The translations under genes were made by a program, and so were the position numbers. Source: Roseateles_E sp005503085 (lineage in GTDB: Bacteria; Pseudomonadota; Gammaproteobacteria; Burkholderiales; Burkholderiaceae_C). Taken from it: a stretch of DNA of 64,000 nucleotides. Location: assembly GCF_028462495.1 (NCBI RefSeq), contig NZ_JAQOWX010000005.1:29292-93291 (forward strand), given 5' to 3'. Positions 15,261 to 24,650 of the stretch are shown here, in pieces (the first letter of the stretch is position 1; each line of letters starts with the position of its first letter). The notes under the pieces were generated by a model. It saw only the letters and a list, made by a program, of their open reading frames with translations, ran no database searches and was not told where the DNA came from.

Positions 15261-18229
15261 GCGGCGATGTGCTGCTGATGGAGCAGCGCCTGCGCCGCGA
15301 GACCGAGGGCGAGGTGAAGTTCGATGCCGGCTCGCGTGGCCGCTATGCCACCGACGCCTCGATCTACCAGATCATGCCGCTGGGTGTGTTCGTGCCCAGG
15401 ACCGAGCGCGACATCGCCACCGCGATCGCGATCGCCGGCGAGCTGAAGATCCCGGTGCTGCCGCGCGGCGGCGGCACCAGCCAGTGTGGCCAGACCACCG
15501 GCGCGGCCCTGGTGATCGACAACAGCAAGCACTTTCGCCGCGTGCTGAACGTCGATGTCGAGCAGCGCCGCGCCACGGTCGAACCGGGCCTGGTGCTGGA
15601 CCATCTGAATGCGCAGCTCAAGCCCCATGGGCTCTGGTATCCGGTCGATGTCTCGACCAGCGCCCAGGCCACCTTGGGCGGCATGGCCGGCAACAATTCC
15701 TGCGGCTCGCGCTCGATCGCCTACGGCAATATGGTGCACAACGTGGTCGGCGCCAGCGCCTGGCTGTCCGATGGCTCGCTCGTGGATTTCGGGCCGGTGT
15801 CAGGTCTTGCCGCCGGCCGTGCGGCCGGGATCGCCGAGTTCGTGCGTGGTCTGGCGCTGAGCCATCGCGCCGAGCTGGCCGAGCACTGGCCCAAGGTTCT
15901 GCGCCGCGTCGGCGGCTACAACCTCGACATCTTCGACTGCCAGAACGAGCGGCCCTATACCGACGACGGCAGCGTCAACCTGGCCCATCTGCTGATCGGC
16001 TCGGAGGGCACGCTGGCCTACACCCGCAGCCTGAGCCTGCAGCTGGCCGAGCTGCCGCGCGCCAAGGTGCTGGGCGTGGTCAATTTCGAGAGCTTTCATG
16101 CGGCGATGGATGCGGCCCAGCACATCGTCAAGCTGGGCCCCAGTGCGGTCGAGCTGGTCGACCGCACGATGATAGAGCTGAGCCTGGCCAACCCGGCCTT
16201 CAGGCCGACGATAGAGACCGCGCTGATCGGCCGTCCGGCAGCCATCCTGCTGGTCGAGTTCTCCGGCCCGCAGAAATCGCCCCTGCTGAGGCAGCTGGCC
16301 GAGCTGGTCGAGCTGATGGGCGAGCTGGGCCTGCCGGGCACGGTGGTGGAGATGGCCGACGAGGCGCCGCAGAAAAACCTCTGGGAGGTGCGCAAGGCCG
16401 GGCTCAACATCATGATGAGCCTGAAGGGCGACGGCAAGCCGGTGTCCTTCATCGAGGACTGCGCGGTGCCGCTGCAGCATCTGGCCGAGTACACCGACGC
16501 GCTGACCGAGGTGTTCGCGCGTCACGGCAGCCGCGGCACCTGGTATGCCCATGCCTCGGTCGGCACCCTGCATGTGCGGCCCATCCTGGACATGCGCCGC
16601 GACGGCGCGCTGAAGATGCGGGCGATGGCCGAGGAGGCCTCGGCCCTGGTGCGCAAGTTCAAGGGCGCCTACAGCGGCGAGCATGGCGACGGCCTGTGCC
16701 GCGGCGAGTGGATTGAATGGCAGTTCGGCCCCAAGCTCAATGAGGCCTTCCGCGCGATCAAGCAGCATATGGATCCGGCCGGTCTGTTCAACCCCGGCAA
16801 GATCATCGACCCGCCGAAGATGGACGAGGGCGCGCTGTTCCGTTTCCCGCCGGCCTCGGCACCCAAGCCCTACCGCACGATTACCTTGAGGCCGGCGCTG
16901 GACTGGTCGGCCTGGAATGTGCAGAACGATCCGGTCACCGAGGCCACGACCGCGCCCGGCAGCGGCGGCGACAGCACCGGCGGCCTGGCCAAGGCGGTCG
17001 AGATGTGCAATAACAATGGCCACTGCCGCAAGTTCGACGCCGGCACCATGTGCCCCAGCTACCGCGTCACCCGCGACGAGCAACACCTGACCCGCGGCCG
17101 CGCCAACACGCTGCGGCTGGCGCTGTCGGGCCAGCTGGGCGAGGGCGCCTTCACCGGCGAGGCGATGGCCGAGACGATGGCCTTGTGCGTCGGCTGCAAG
17201 GGCTGCAAGCGCGACTGCCCCACCGGCGTCGACATGGCGCGGATGAAGATCGAGTTCCTGTCGCACTACAAGGCCAGGCATGGGCGGACGCTGAAGGACC
17301 GGCTGGTCGCCGCGCTGCCCGACTACGCGGCCTGGGGGGCGCGTGCGCCCTGGCTTTTCAATCTGCGCCTGCCGGGGCTGACCGAAAAACTACTTGGTTT
17401 CTCGGCCAAGCGCAGCCTGCCGCGCTGGCGCCGCGACACCTTCTGGCGCGCACCGGACGAGGGCCTGTTCTCCAGTCTTGAGGCCACCTTGGCGGCGGGC
17501 GAGAAGGCAGCCGTGCTCTTCGTCGACACCTTCAACGGCAGCTTCGAGAGCGAGAACGCGCTGGCCGCCGCCCGCGTGCTGAAGGCGGCCGGCTATACCC
17601 TGCACCAGGTGAGCAAGGACGGCGGCCAGCACTGCTGCGGCCGCACCTATCTGGCCAGCGGCCAGGTCGATGAGGCCAAGGCCAGGGCGGGTGCGCTGAT
17701 CACCGCGCTGCTGCCGCTGGCCAGCGCCGGCATCGCGGTGGTGGGCCTGGAGCCCTCCTGCCTGCTGACCCTGCGCGACGAGGCTCTGGTGATGGGCCTG
17801 GGCGAACCGGCCCAGGTCGTCGGCGCCCAGGCGCTGATGTTCGAGGAGTTCATCGCCCGCGAGGCCAGGGCCGGCCGCTTCGATCTGAAATTCAGGTCTG
17901 CGGAGGCGCCCATCCTGCTGCACGGACATTGCCATCAGAAGGCCTTCGGCGCGGTGACTCCCATCCTCGAGGTGCTGCGGCTGATTCCCGGTGCGAGCCC
18001 GGAGCTGATCGAGAGCAGCTGCTGCGGCATGGCCGGCAGCTTCGGCTACGAGGCCAGGCACTACGAGGTGTCGATGCAGATGGCCGAGCTGAGCCTGCTG
18101 CCTGCGATCCGCGCCCGGCCCGAGGCCATCGTCGTGGCCGATGGCACCAGCTGCCGGCATCAGATCAAGGATGGCGCGCAGCGCGAGGCTGTTCATGTGG
18201 CGCGGCTGCTGGAGCGATTGATGACCTGA
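15257..18229 (+). CDS. FAD-binding and 4Fe-4S D-2-hydroxyacid dehydrogenase (YdiJ/Dld-II-like)
   Basis: A 990-residue fusion. The N-terminal half is an FAD-binding PCMH flavoprotein (LPRGGGTSQCG at 68-78) with a C-terminal oxidase cap. The second half is an electron-transfer module: a first cysteine cluster starts at Cys584 (CNNNGHCRKF, then MCPSYR) and a second is CVGCKGCKRDCP at 643-654. Two CCG motifs follow near 793 (HCCGR) and 922 (SCCGMAG). This layout fits membrane-associated D-lactate or D-2-hydroxyglutarate dehydrogenases that feed the quinone pool. Co-expression with the GntR gene (ATGA overlap) ties it to the aminotransferase/hydratase unit. Its last 65 bp overlap tail-to-tail with the glucan hydrolase gene. 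Confidence 0.9.
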   Translation: MSGDVLLMEQRLRRETEGEVKFDAGSRGRYATDASIYQIMPLGVFVPRTERDIATAIAIAGELKIPVLPRGGGTSQCGQTTGAALVIDNSKHFRRVLNVDVEQRRATVEPGLVLDHLNAQLKPHGLWYPVDVSTSAQATLGGMAGNNSCGSRSIAYGNMVHNVVGASAWLSDGSLVDFGPVSGLAAGRAAGIAEFVRGLALSHRAELAEHWPKVLRRVGGYNLDIFDCQNERPYTDDGSVNLAHLLIGSEGTLAYTRSLSLQLAELPRAKVLGVVNFESFHAAMDAAQHIVKLGPSAVELVDRTMIELSLANPAFRPTIETALIGRPAAILLVEFSGPQKSPLLRQLAELVELMGELGLPGTVVEMADEAPQKNLWEVRKAGLNIMMSLKGDGKPVSFIEDCAVPLQHLAEYTDALTEVFARHGSRGTWYAHASVGTLHVRPILDMRRDGALKMRAMAEEASALVRKFKGAYSGEHGDGLCRGEWIEWQFGPKLNEAFRAIKQHMDPAGLFNPGKIIDPPKMDEGALFRFPPASAPKPYRTITLRPALDWSAWNVQNDPVTEATTAPGSGGDSTGGLAKAVEMCNNNGHCRKFDAGTMCPSYRVTRDEQHLTRGRANTLRLALSGQLGEGAFTGEAMAETMALCVGCKGCKRDCPTGVDMARMKIEFLSHYKARHGRTLKDRLVAALPDYAAWGARAPWLFNLRLPGLTEKLLGFSAKRSLPRWRRDTFWRAPDEGLFSSLEATLAAGEKAAVLFVDTFNGSFESENALAAARVLKAAGYTLHQVSKDGGQHCCGRTYLASGQVDEAKARAGALITALLPLASAGIAVVGLEPSCLLTLRDEALVMGLGEPAQVVGAQALMFEEFIAREARAGRFDLKFRSAEAPILLHGHCHQKAFGAVTPILEVLRLIPGASPELIESSCCGMAGSFGYEARHYEVSMQMAELSLLPAIRARPEAIVVADGTSCRHQIKDGAQREAVHVARLLERLMT

Positions 18230-20084
18230 TGTCCAGGACGAGGGCCGAACGCGCCGCAAGGGTCAGGCTTTGCCCCAGTTCGTGGCGCTGGCCGCTCATC
18301 ACGTCGATCCCATGGGCCGGAAGCCCCAGCACCTCGCCGAAGCGCCGCGTGTCCAATTGGGTCTCGCTGCCGTTCTTGTTCAGCACCAGCATCACGGTTT
18401 GCGTGCCCAGCTGGCGAAACAGCACATAGCAACCCTGCTCGGGCGTGTAGTGAATCAGCCGCCCGGCATGCACGGCTTGCGAGCTCTTGCGCCAGTTCAG
18501 CAGCCGGCGCAGCCAGTCCTGTGCCTGACGCTGCTGCGCGCTGAGTCCCTGGCCGCTGAAGCCGCTGACGCTGTCGCCCGCCCAGCCGCCGGGGAAGTCG
18601 GCCCGCACCACGCCGTCGTCACGCTGCTTCGGGCTTTGCAGCAGCAGCTCGCTGCCGTAGAAGAACTGCGGGATGCGCCGCGTCACGGCCAGATAGGCCC
18701 AGGCCATCTTGGTCAGCGCCAGCTCGCCGTTGAGCAACGAATGCAGGCGCGGCGTGTCGTGGTTGCCCTCGAACAGCACCAGATTCGCCGGGTCCGGGTA
18801 GACGAAGTCATGGGCCAGGGCCTCGTAGAGCTTGATCAGCCCGCCGCCCTGGTCCTCGGGTTCGCTGAGGCCGGCCAGCAGTGCCCCATGCAGCGGGAAG
18901 TCCATCATGCTGGGCGTCTGCGAGACATAGCCGTCGTGGTTTTTCTTGCCGCGCTGCCAGTAGGACACGATGGCCGAGTGCGGGCTCCATTCCTCGCCGA
19001 CGATATTGAGCCGGGGGTATTCGCGCATCAGCCGGGCCGACCAGGCGGCCAGGAAGTCCTTGTCGGAATAGCTGTAGGTATCGGTGCGGATGCCGCTGAG
19101 CCCGGCGTACTCGATCCACCACAAGCTCATCTGGGTCAGGTAGCTGGCCAGCAGCGGGTGGCGCTGGTTCAGGTCCGGCATCGTCGTGGTGAACCAGCCG
19201 TCGGTGAAGCGCTTGCGGTCGCTGGCGGCGGCGTAGGGGTCGAGCAGGCTGATGCGGGCGTGATGGGTCTCGGTATAGGCCGGCCATTGGTTGAGCCAGT
19301 CGGGGTCGGGCAGGTCGCGCATCCACCAGTGCTGGCCCCCGATGTGGTTGAGCACGATGTCCTGGATCACGCCCAGGCCCTTGGCGCGTGCCTCGGCGAC
19401 CAGGCTGCGGTAGTCCGCATTGCTGCCGAAGCGCGGGTCGACCTGGTAGAAGTCGGTCGCGGCATAGCCGTGATAGCTGTAGGCGGCGCTGTTGTTCTCG
19501 CTCAGCGGGGTCGGCCAGAGCTGGGTGAAGCCCATGCCGGCGATGTAGTCCAGATGCTGGCGCAAGCCCTTCAGGTCACCGCCATGCCGACCGCCCGGTG
19601 ATGCGCGGTCAAGCCCCTCCCGCATCCCCGCGCGGGCCGTCAGTCCAGGGTCGCCCTGGGCAAAGCGGTCCGGCACCACCAGATAGATCGCGTCCTTGGG
19701 CCCGAAGCCTTGGCGCTGGGCCGAGCCGGGCTCGCGGGCCTGCAGCAGATAGCGCTGCGTCAGCACGGTCTTGCCCTGAGCGTTGTCGAAGTGCAGTTCG
19801 AGCTCGCCGGCCCGGGCGGCCGCGTCCAGTTGCAGGTCGAGGAACAGGTAGTTGGGGCTGCTGACCCGGTGGACCTTGCGCAGGCTGACGCCGGCATAGG
19901 GCTGCAGCCTGGGGTTCAACTCGGCGATGCGCTCGCCATGCACCAGCAGCTGCAGGCCGGGTTCGGCCATGCCGACCCACCAGGACGGCGGCTCGATGCG
20001 GGAGAGGGTGTGGGCGAGGGCTGTGTTCATCAGAAGGCTGGCGCCGAGGGCGAGTGCGGCCAGAGTGCTTGCGAGGATGTTCAT
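18165..20084 (-). CDS. GH13 cyclomaltodextrinase/neopullulanase-like enzyme, exported
   Basis: A 639-residue glycoside hydrolase. A signal peptide (residues 1-24, ending TALA) precedes an N-terminal beta domain (PPSWWVGM start) typical of cyclomaltodextrinase/neopullulanase, then a GH13 barrel. The catalytic residues are visible: nucleophile Asp335 in GIRTDTYS, acid Glu364 in IVGEEW and the third aspartate Asp443 in EGNHDTPR. Such enzymes cut cyclodextrins, pullulan and maltodextrins in the periplasm. The start overlaps the alpha-amylase stop by ATGA, so it is the second gene of that unit. The C-terminus runs 65 bp into the end of the convergent dehydrogenase gene; its last 20 residues are low-complexity proline/alanine. 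Confidence 0.9.
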   Translation of the reverse strand: MNILASTLAALALGASLLMNTALAHTLSRIEPPSWWVGMAEPGLQLLVHGERIAELNPRLQPYAGVSLRKVHRVSSPNYLFLDLQLDAAARAGELELHFDNAQGKTVLTQRYLLQAREPGSAQRQGFGPKDAIYLVVPDRFAQGDPGLTARAGMREGLDRASPGGRHGGDLKGLRQHLDYIAGMGFTQLWPTPLSENNSAAYSYHGYAATDFYQVDPRFGSNADYRSLVAEARAKGLGVIQDIVLNHIGGQHWWMRDLPDPDWLNQWPAYTETHHARISLLDPYAAASDRKRFTDGWFTTTMPDLNQRHPLLASYLTQMSLWWIEYAGLSGIRTDTYSYSDKDFLAAWSARLMREYPRLNIVGEEWSPHSAIVSYWQRGKKNHDGYVSQTPSMMDFPLHGALLAGLSEPEDQGGGLIKLYEALAHDFVYPDPANLVLFEGNHDTPRLHSLLNGELALTKMAWAYLAVTRRIPQFFYGSELLLQSPKQRDDGVVRADFPGGWAGDSVSGFSGQGLSAQQRQAQDWLRRLLNWRKSSQAVHAGRLIHYTPEQGCYVLFRQLGTQTVMLVLNKNGSETQLDTRRFGEVLGLPAHGIDVMSGQRHELGQSLTLAARSALVLDIRSSIAPAAAPHEQPRAARHP

Positions 20085-21631
20085 GGCTTGATGCGGTAGA
20101 CGGCGACCGATCGGGCCGGGATGGACGGCCGGCCCTGCGCATCGGCGCGCAGCCGCGTCTGTCCGCGAGGATAAACGGCCTGCAGCCTGGCCCGGGCCGG
20201 CAGGGTCATGTGCGGCGTCGGCGCGGCCTGCGCGCCGTAGTTGATCACGACCAGGGTCTGCTCTCGCCCCAGCCGGCGCCGGAAGCTCAAGACCTGACCC
20301 TCGACCCGGGCGGCCTCGTAACTGCCGCGGGCGATGGCGGGCAGGGTGTTGCGCAGCCTCAGCATGGCTTTGTAGAAATTCAGCAGGGAGTCGGGGTCGG
20401 CAGCCTGGGCGGCGGCGTTGTGGCTGGCGGCATTCGGTGAGGTTTGGCGATAGGGCTCAGCGCGGCTGAATCCGCCATCGCTGCGCCAGCTCATCGGGCC
20501 GCGCAGCGGTTCGTCGCCGGGCAGGCCGGGGATGCCGGCCATGCCGATCTCCTCGCCGTAGTAGATGAAGGGGGTGCCGGGCATCAGCAGATAGCTGGCG
20601 GCGGCCAGCTTGTAGGCGGTCTCGTCGCCGGCCAGCTGATCCCAGATGCGCGCGCCGGCGAAGATGTCATGGTTGGCCAGCATGGTCGCCATGGTCGGCG
20701 GCGCCGTCCTGAAATAGTCGGCCACGGCCTGGATGGCGGCCGGCTCGCCGCGCGCGGCCTTGATGATCTGATGCTCCAGGCCGAAGGCGAAGGCGCTGCC
20801 GCAGATGGCCGGGTCGGCATAGGCCTGCGGATTGGCGGTGGCCTCGCAGACGACGTGGCGCTGGCGGTAGCGCTTGATCAGGTCCTGCAGCTGCTTGGTC
20901 AGGCGCCGGCTCTCGGGCTGGTCATTCCATTCGACGGCGTCGGTCTCGACCAGATGCGGCACGGCGTCGAGCCGGAAACCGTCCAGGCCGCGATTGAGCC
21001 AGAAACGCAGGCTGTTCAGGTGGTAGTCCCAGACCTGGGGATTGTTCAGATTGAAGTCCGGCATCGCGGGGCCGAAGGTGGCGAAATAGCTGCCGGTCGG
21101 CGTTGTGGTCCAGGGGTTCTGGCCCCAGATGTCCCAGCCGCTCGGGGACTCTTGCTGCCAGACAAACCAGTCGCGGTAGGGGCTGGCCGGGTTTTGCAGA
21201 GCCTGCTGGAACAGCGGGTGGGCGGCGGCGCTGTGGTTGATCACATAGTCGATGATGACGCCGATGCCGCGCCGGTGCGCTTGACGGAGGAACTCATCGA
21301 AATCGGCCAGACTGCCGTACTGCGGCTCCAGCGCGCGGAAATCGGTCGTCGCATAGCCGTGGTCGCGGTCGGCGCTGGCGGTGATGGGCATCAGCCAGAT
21401 GCCTTTGATGCCCAGGTCCTGCAGATAGTCCAGCCGCGCCGTCAGGCCACGCAGATCGCCGATGCCGTCGCCATCGCTGTCCTGGTAGCCGCGCACAAAG
21501 ATCTCGATGAAGGCGCCATGCTGCCAGCCGGGTGCCAGCCGGCTGCCGGGGTCGCGGGCCGGCACCGGGCCGAGGTCGGCGGCGGCTGCGCTGCCGGCCA
21601 TCGCAGCGGCCAGGATAAGGGTTTTGATCAT
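20081..21631 (-). CDS. Secreted GH13 alpha-amylase/alpha-glucosidase
   Basis: A 516-residue hydrolase with a signal peptide (residues 1-18, AAA-AD cleavage). The GH13 barrel carries the conserved first region DYVINHS (128-133), nucleophile Asp222 in GFRLDAV, acid Glu263 in VVCEATAN and Asp322 in LANHDIF. The calcium-loop-like DSDGDGIGDL at 51-60 is typical of the oligo-1,6-glucosidase/alpha-glucosidase branch, so short oligosaccharides rather than long starch may be preferred. It is the first gene of a two-gene unit with the cyclomaltodextrinase and is divergent from the pullulanase gene. Confidence 0.9.
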   Translation of the reverse strand: MIKTLILAAAMAGSAAAADLGPVPARDPGSRLAPGWQHGAFIEIFVRGYQDSDGDGIGDLRGLTARLDYLQDLGIKGIWLMPITASADRDHGYATTDFRALEPQYGSLADFDEFLRQAHRRGIGVIIDYVINHSAAAHPLFQQALQNPASPYRDWFVWQQESPSGWDIWGQNPWTTTPTGSYFATFGPAMPDFNLNNPQVWDYHLNSLRFWLNRGLDGFRLDAVPHLVETDAVEWNDQPESRRLTKQLQDLIKRYRQRHVVCEATANPQAYADPAICGSAFAFGLEHQIIKAARGEPAAIQAVADYFRTAPPTMATMLANHDIFAGARIWDQLAGDETAYKLAAASYLLMPGTPFIYYGEEIGMAGIPGLPGDEPLRGPMSWRSDGGFSRAEPYRQTSPNAASHNAAAQAADPDSLLNFYKAMLRLRNTLPAIARGSYEAARVEGQVLSFRRRLGREQTLVVINYGAQAAPTPHMTLPARARLQAVYPRGQTRLRADAQGRPSIPARSVAVYRIKP

Positions 21632-21766
21632 TGTCTCGATGATGTAGCTAAATTACTTGTCTAGCGATTTGGTTTGGCGGCAGCATAGGTGAAACATCGA
21701 TGGATTGGAAGTTGTTGGTGAAAGTCGCTAGTGGGTTGTTGATGTAGTTTTGCTACTATTTTGAAA
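21632..21766. promoter_or_regulatory. Divergent promoter region of the alpha-glucan genes, with paired GATGTAG elements
   Basis: This 135-bp AT-richer gap separates the amylase and pullulanase starts. It holds two similar elements in the same orientation: GATGTAG-n6-TAC at 21641-21656 and again at 21741-21756, exactly 100 bp apart. The second contains the imperfect dyad GTAG-TTTTG-CTAC. They lie 10-13 bp from the two start codons. No LacI- or MalT-type regulator gene is in the window, so the factor that would bind is unknown. I could not assign confident -35/-10 boxes. Confidence 0.35.
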
Positions 21767-24532
21767 ATGAAATACAAGAAGCAAGCCATGGCCGCATGCG
21801 GCATCGGGATGTGGGCGGGGATGCTGGCCTTGCTGGCCGGGGCCGCGCAGGCGGCCGACGACAGCGCCGAGCTGCGCGCGGCCTGTGATGCGCCGGGCTT
21901 CGAGCAGCTGCTCGTTGCGGCGCCGGCCATGGATGCGCGCGGCCATTGGTTGAACCGGCGCCTGCTGCTGTGGCCGGCGCTGACGGCCAGCGGGCGTTTC
22001 AAGCTCTATCACTCGGCCGCCGGGCAGCTGGACGCGAGAGCCGGCCACCAGGTCAGCGGTTTCGATGGCGTGGTGCCGCTGACGCCGCGCTCGGCAGCCC
22101 TGCCGCCGGCGCTGGCCGGACGCTTCGGCCATCTGGGGCCGGGGCTGCTGCTGGCTGTGCCCGAATCTGCGGTGGCGCACCTGCCGGAGCTGCTGCGCGG
22201 CCAGATGCTGCTGGTTCAGGAGGACGAGCGGGGTCAGGTCTTGCAGGCAACCGGCCTGCAGGCCGCCGCGGCGTTGGACGATCTCTATGCCAGGGCCGAG
22301 TCCGTGCCGGATCTCGGGGTGAGCGTCGTCGCCGGCCGCCGCACCGGCTTCAAGCTCTGGGCGCCGACGGCCCGCGCGGTGCATCTCTGCCATTACGCCG
22401 GCGCCGCGGCGGCGGCGCAGCAGGCCCTGCCGATGCGGCGCGACGCCGCCACCGGCATCTGGTCGCTAAGCCTGCCCGCCGATCTGAGCGGCGGCTACTA
22501 CAGCTATCTGGTCGAGACCCATGTGCGCGGCGTCGGCCGGCTGCGCAACCGGGTCACCGATCCCTACTCGCTCAGCCTGAGCGCCGACTCGCGCCGCAGC
22601 TATATCGCCGATCTGGCCGCGCCGGCCTTGAAGCCGCCGGGCTGGGATGCGCTGCAGCTGCCGGATCGCGTCAAGCGCAATACCGAGATGGTGATCTATG
22701 AGCTGCATGTGCGCGACTTCTCGATCAATGACGCCTCGGTGCCCGAAGCCCAGCGCGGCAAGTACCAGGCCTTCACCGTTGCCGGCTCGCTGGGCATGCA
22801 GCATCTGCGCGCGCTCAGCGAGGCCGGCCTGACCGATGTGCATCTGCTGCCGGTGTTCGATATCGCGACGATTCCCGAGACCGGCTGCGCCGTGCCCCAG
22901 GTGCCGGCGGCGGCGCCGGACAGCGAGGCCCAGCAGGCGGCGGTGATGGCACTGGCCGAGCGCGACTGCTTCAACTGGGGTTACGACCCCTTGCACTACA
23001 ACGCCCCCGAAGGCAGCTATGCCAGCGATGCGATGGACGGCGCGCGCCGCATCGTCGAGCTGCGCCAGATGGTGCAGGCGCTGAGCGAAGCCGGTTTGAG
23101 AGTCGGCATGGACGTGGTCTACAACCACACGGCCGCCGCCGGCCAGCATCAGAAATCGGTGCTGGACCGCATCGTGCCCGGCTACTACCAGCGCTACGAC
23201 GCCCAGGGCCAGGTGGAGCGCTCGACCTGCTGCGACAACACCGCCACCGAGCACCGCATGATGGGCAAGCTGATGGAGGACTCGGTGCTGCTGTGGGCGC
23301 GCGAGTACAAAATGGCTTCGTTCCGCTTCGATCTGATGGGCCATCAGCCGCGCGTCGCGATGGAGCGGCTGCAGGCGCGGCTGCGGCGCGAGCTGGGCCG
23401 GCCGGTGCAGCTGATCGGCGAGGGCTGGAACTTCGGCGAGGTGGCAGATGGCCGGCGCTTTATCCAGGCCTCGCAGCTGTCGCTCAACGGCAGCGGCATC
23501 GCCACCTTCAGCGACCGGGCGCGCGACGCGCTGCGCGGCGGCGGCGCGGCCGACGGCGGCGAGGATCTGATACGCCGCCAGGGCTGGCTCAACGGCCTGC
23601 ACCATGAACCGAACGCGCTGGGCGGCGCGGCCACGCGCGAAGACTTGCTGCGTGCCGCCGACCTGGTCCGGGTCGGCCTGGCCGGCTCGCTGCGCGGCTA
23701 TCAGCTGCAGACCTTTGGCGGCGAGCGCCGGCGCCTGGAACAGATCGACTACGCCGGCCAGCCGGCCGGCTATGCCTCGGCGCCGGGCGAGGTGGTCAAC
23801 TACGCCGACAACCATGACAACCAGACCCTGTTCGACATCAATGCGCTGAAGCTGCCGCAGCAGACCTCGCGCGAGGACCGGGCTCGCGTGCAGCTGCTGG
23901 GCATGGCCGTCACCGCCTTCAGCCAGGGCGTGCCTTACTTCCATGCCGGCATCGAGACCCTGCGTTCCAAGTCGCTGGACCGCAACAGCTACGACTCGGG
24001 CGACTGGTTCAACCGCCTGGACTGGTCGCTGAGCGACAACTATTTCGGCACCGGACTGCCGCCCAAGGCCGACAACGGCGCGAACTACGCGCTGCTGCGC
24101 CCGGTGCTGAACAACCCGCTGATCAAGCCCGAGCCGGCCCAGATCCGCTGGACCCGCGATGCCTTTCTGGACCTGCTGCGCATCCGCGCCAGTTCCAGCC
24201 TGTTCCGCCTGGCCACGGCGGCGGCGGTGCAGCAAAGGCTGCGTTTCCACAACACCGGGCCGCAGCAGAACCCGCTGCTGCTGGTGGGTGAGCTGGACGG
24301 CCGCGGCCTGGCCGGCGCCGGCTTCGAGCGGCTGATCTATTTCGTCAACACCGGCAGCACCGCTCAGACCCTGAGCCTGCCGGATGCGCGCGGTCTGGCC
24401 TACCGGCTGCATCCGGTGCATCTGGCACCGCAGGCCGCCGACACGAGGCCAGTCGAGCAAGCTGGCTTCGAGCCGGAAACCGGGCGCTTCACGGTGCCGG
24501 CGCGCACCGCCCTGGTCTATGTGCTGAATTGA
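21767..24532 (+). CDS. Pullulanase-type alpha-1,6-glucosidase (GH13)
   Basis: A 921-residue debranching enzyme with an N-terminal hydrophobic signal segment (about 8-28, ending AQA). A CBM48-like domain begins at FKLWAPTARAVHL near residue 193. The pullulanase signature NWGYDPLHYNAPEGSY follows near 405, then nucleophile Asp522 in FRFDLMGH, acid Glu552 in GEGWNFG and Asp684 in YADNHDNQ. It cleaves alpha-1,6 branch points in pullulan, amylopectin or glycogen and would supply linear chains to the divergent amylase and maltodextrinase. A TTG two codons upstream and an ATG at 21788 are alternative starts. No lipobox is seen, so it is probably periplasmic or secreted. Confidence 0.92.
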   Translation: MKYKKQAMAACGIGMWAGMLALLAGAAQAADDSAELRAACDAPGFEQLLVAAPAMDARGHWLNRRLLLWPALTASGRFKLYHSAAGQLDARAGHQVSGFDGVVPLTPRSAALPPALAGRFGHLGPGLLLAVPESAVAHLPELLRGQMLLVQEDERGQVLQATGLQAAAALDDLYARAESVPDLGVSVVAGRRTGFKLWAPTARAVHLCHYAGAAAAAQQALPMRRDAATGIWSLSLPADLSGGYYSYLVETHVRGVGRLRNRVTDPYSLSLSADSRRSYIADLAAPALKPPGWDALQLPDRVKRNTEMVIYELHVRDFSINDASVPEAQRGKYQAFTVAGSLGMQHLRALSEAGLTDVHLLPVFDIATIPETGCAVPQVPAAAPDSEAQQAAVMALAERDCFNWGYDPLHYNAPEGSYASDAMDGARRIVELRQMVQALSEAGLRVGMDVVYNHTAAAGQHQKSVLDRIVPGYYQRYDAQGQVERSTCCDNTATEHRMMGKLMEDSVLLWAREYKMASFRFDLMGHQPRVAMERLQARLRRELGRPVQLIGEGWNFGEVADGRRFIQASQLSLNGSGIATFSDRARDALRGGGAADGGEDLIRRQGWLNGLHHEPNALGGAATREDLLRAADLVRVGLAGSLRGYQLQTFGGERRRLEQIDYAGQPAGYASAPGEVVNYADNHDNQTLFDINALKLPQQTSREDRARVQLLGMAVTAFSQGVPYFHAGIETLRSKSLDRNSYDSGDWFNRLDWSLSDNYFGTGLPPKADNGANYALLRPVLNNPLIKPEPAQIRWTRDAFLDLLRIRASSSLFRLATAAAVQQRLRFHNTGPQQNPLLLVGELDGRGLAGAGFERLIYFVNTGSTAQTLSLPDARGLAYRLHPVHLAPQAADTRPVEQAGFEPETGRFTVPARTALVYVLN

Positions 24533-24650
24533 GGGCATCGGCACGGCTTTGCGCACTGGCGAGCCAGGGGTTTCGGTGCTAGCTTTGGAACAAGGGACGC
24601 ACGGCGGTCGCAACAGGCTGGCCGGCGCCATGTTCGCAGGAGACAGCACC

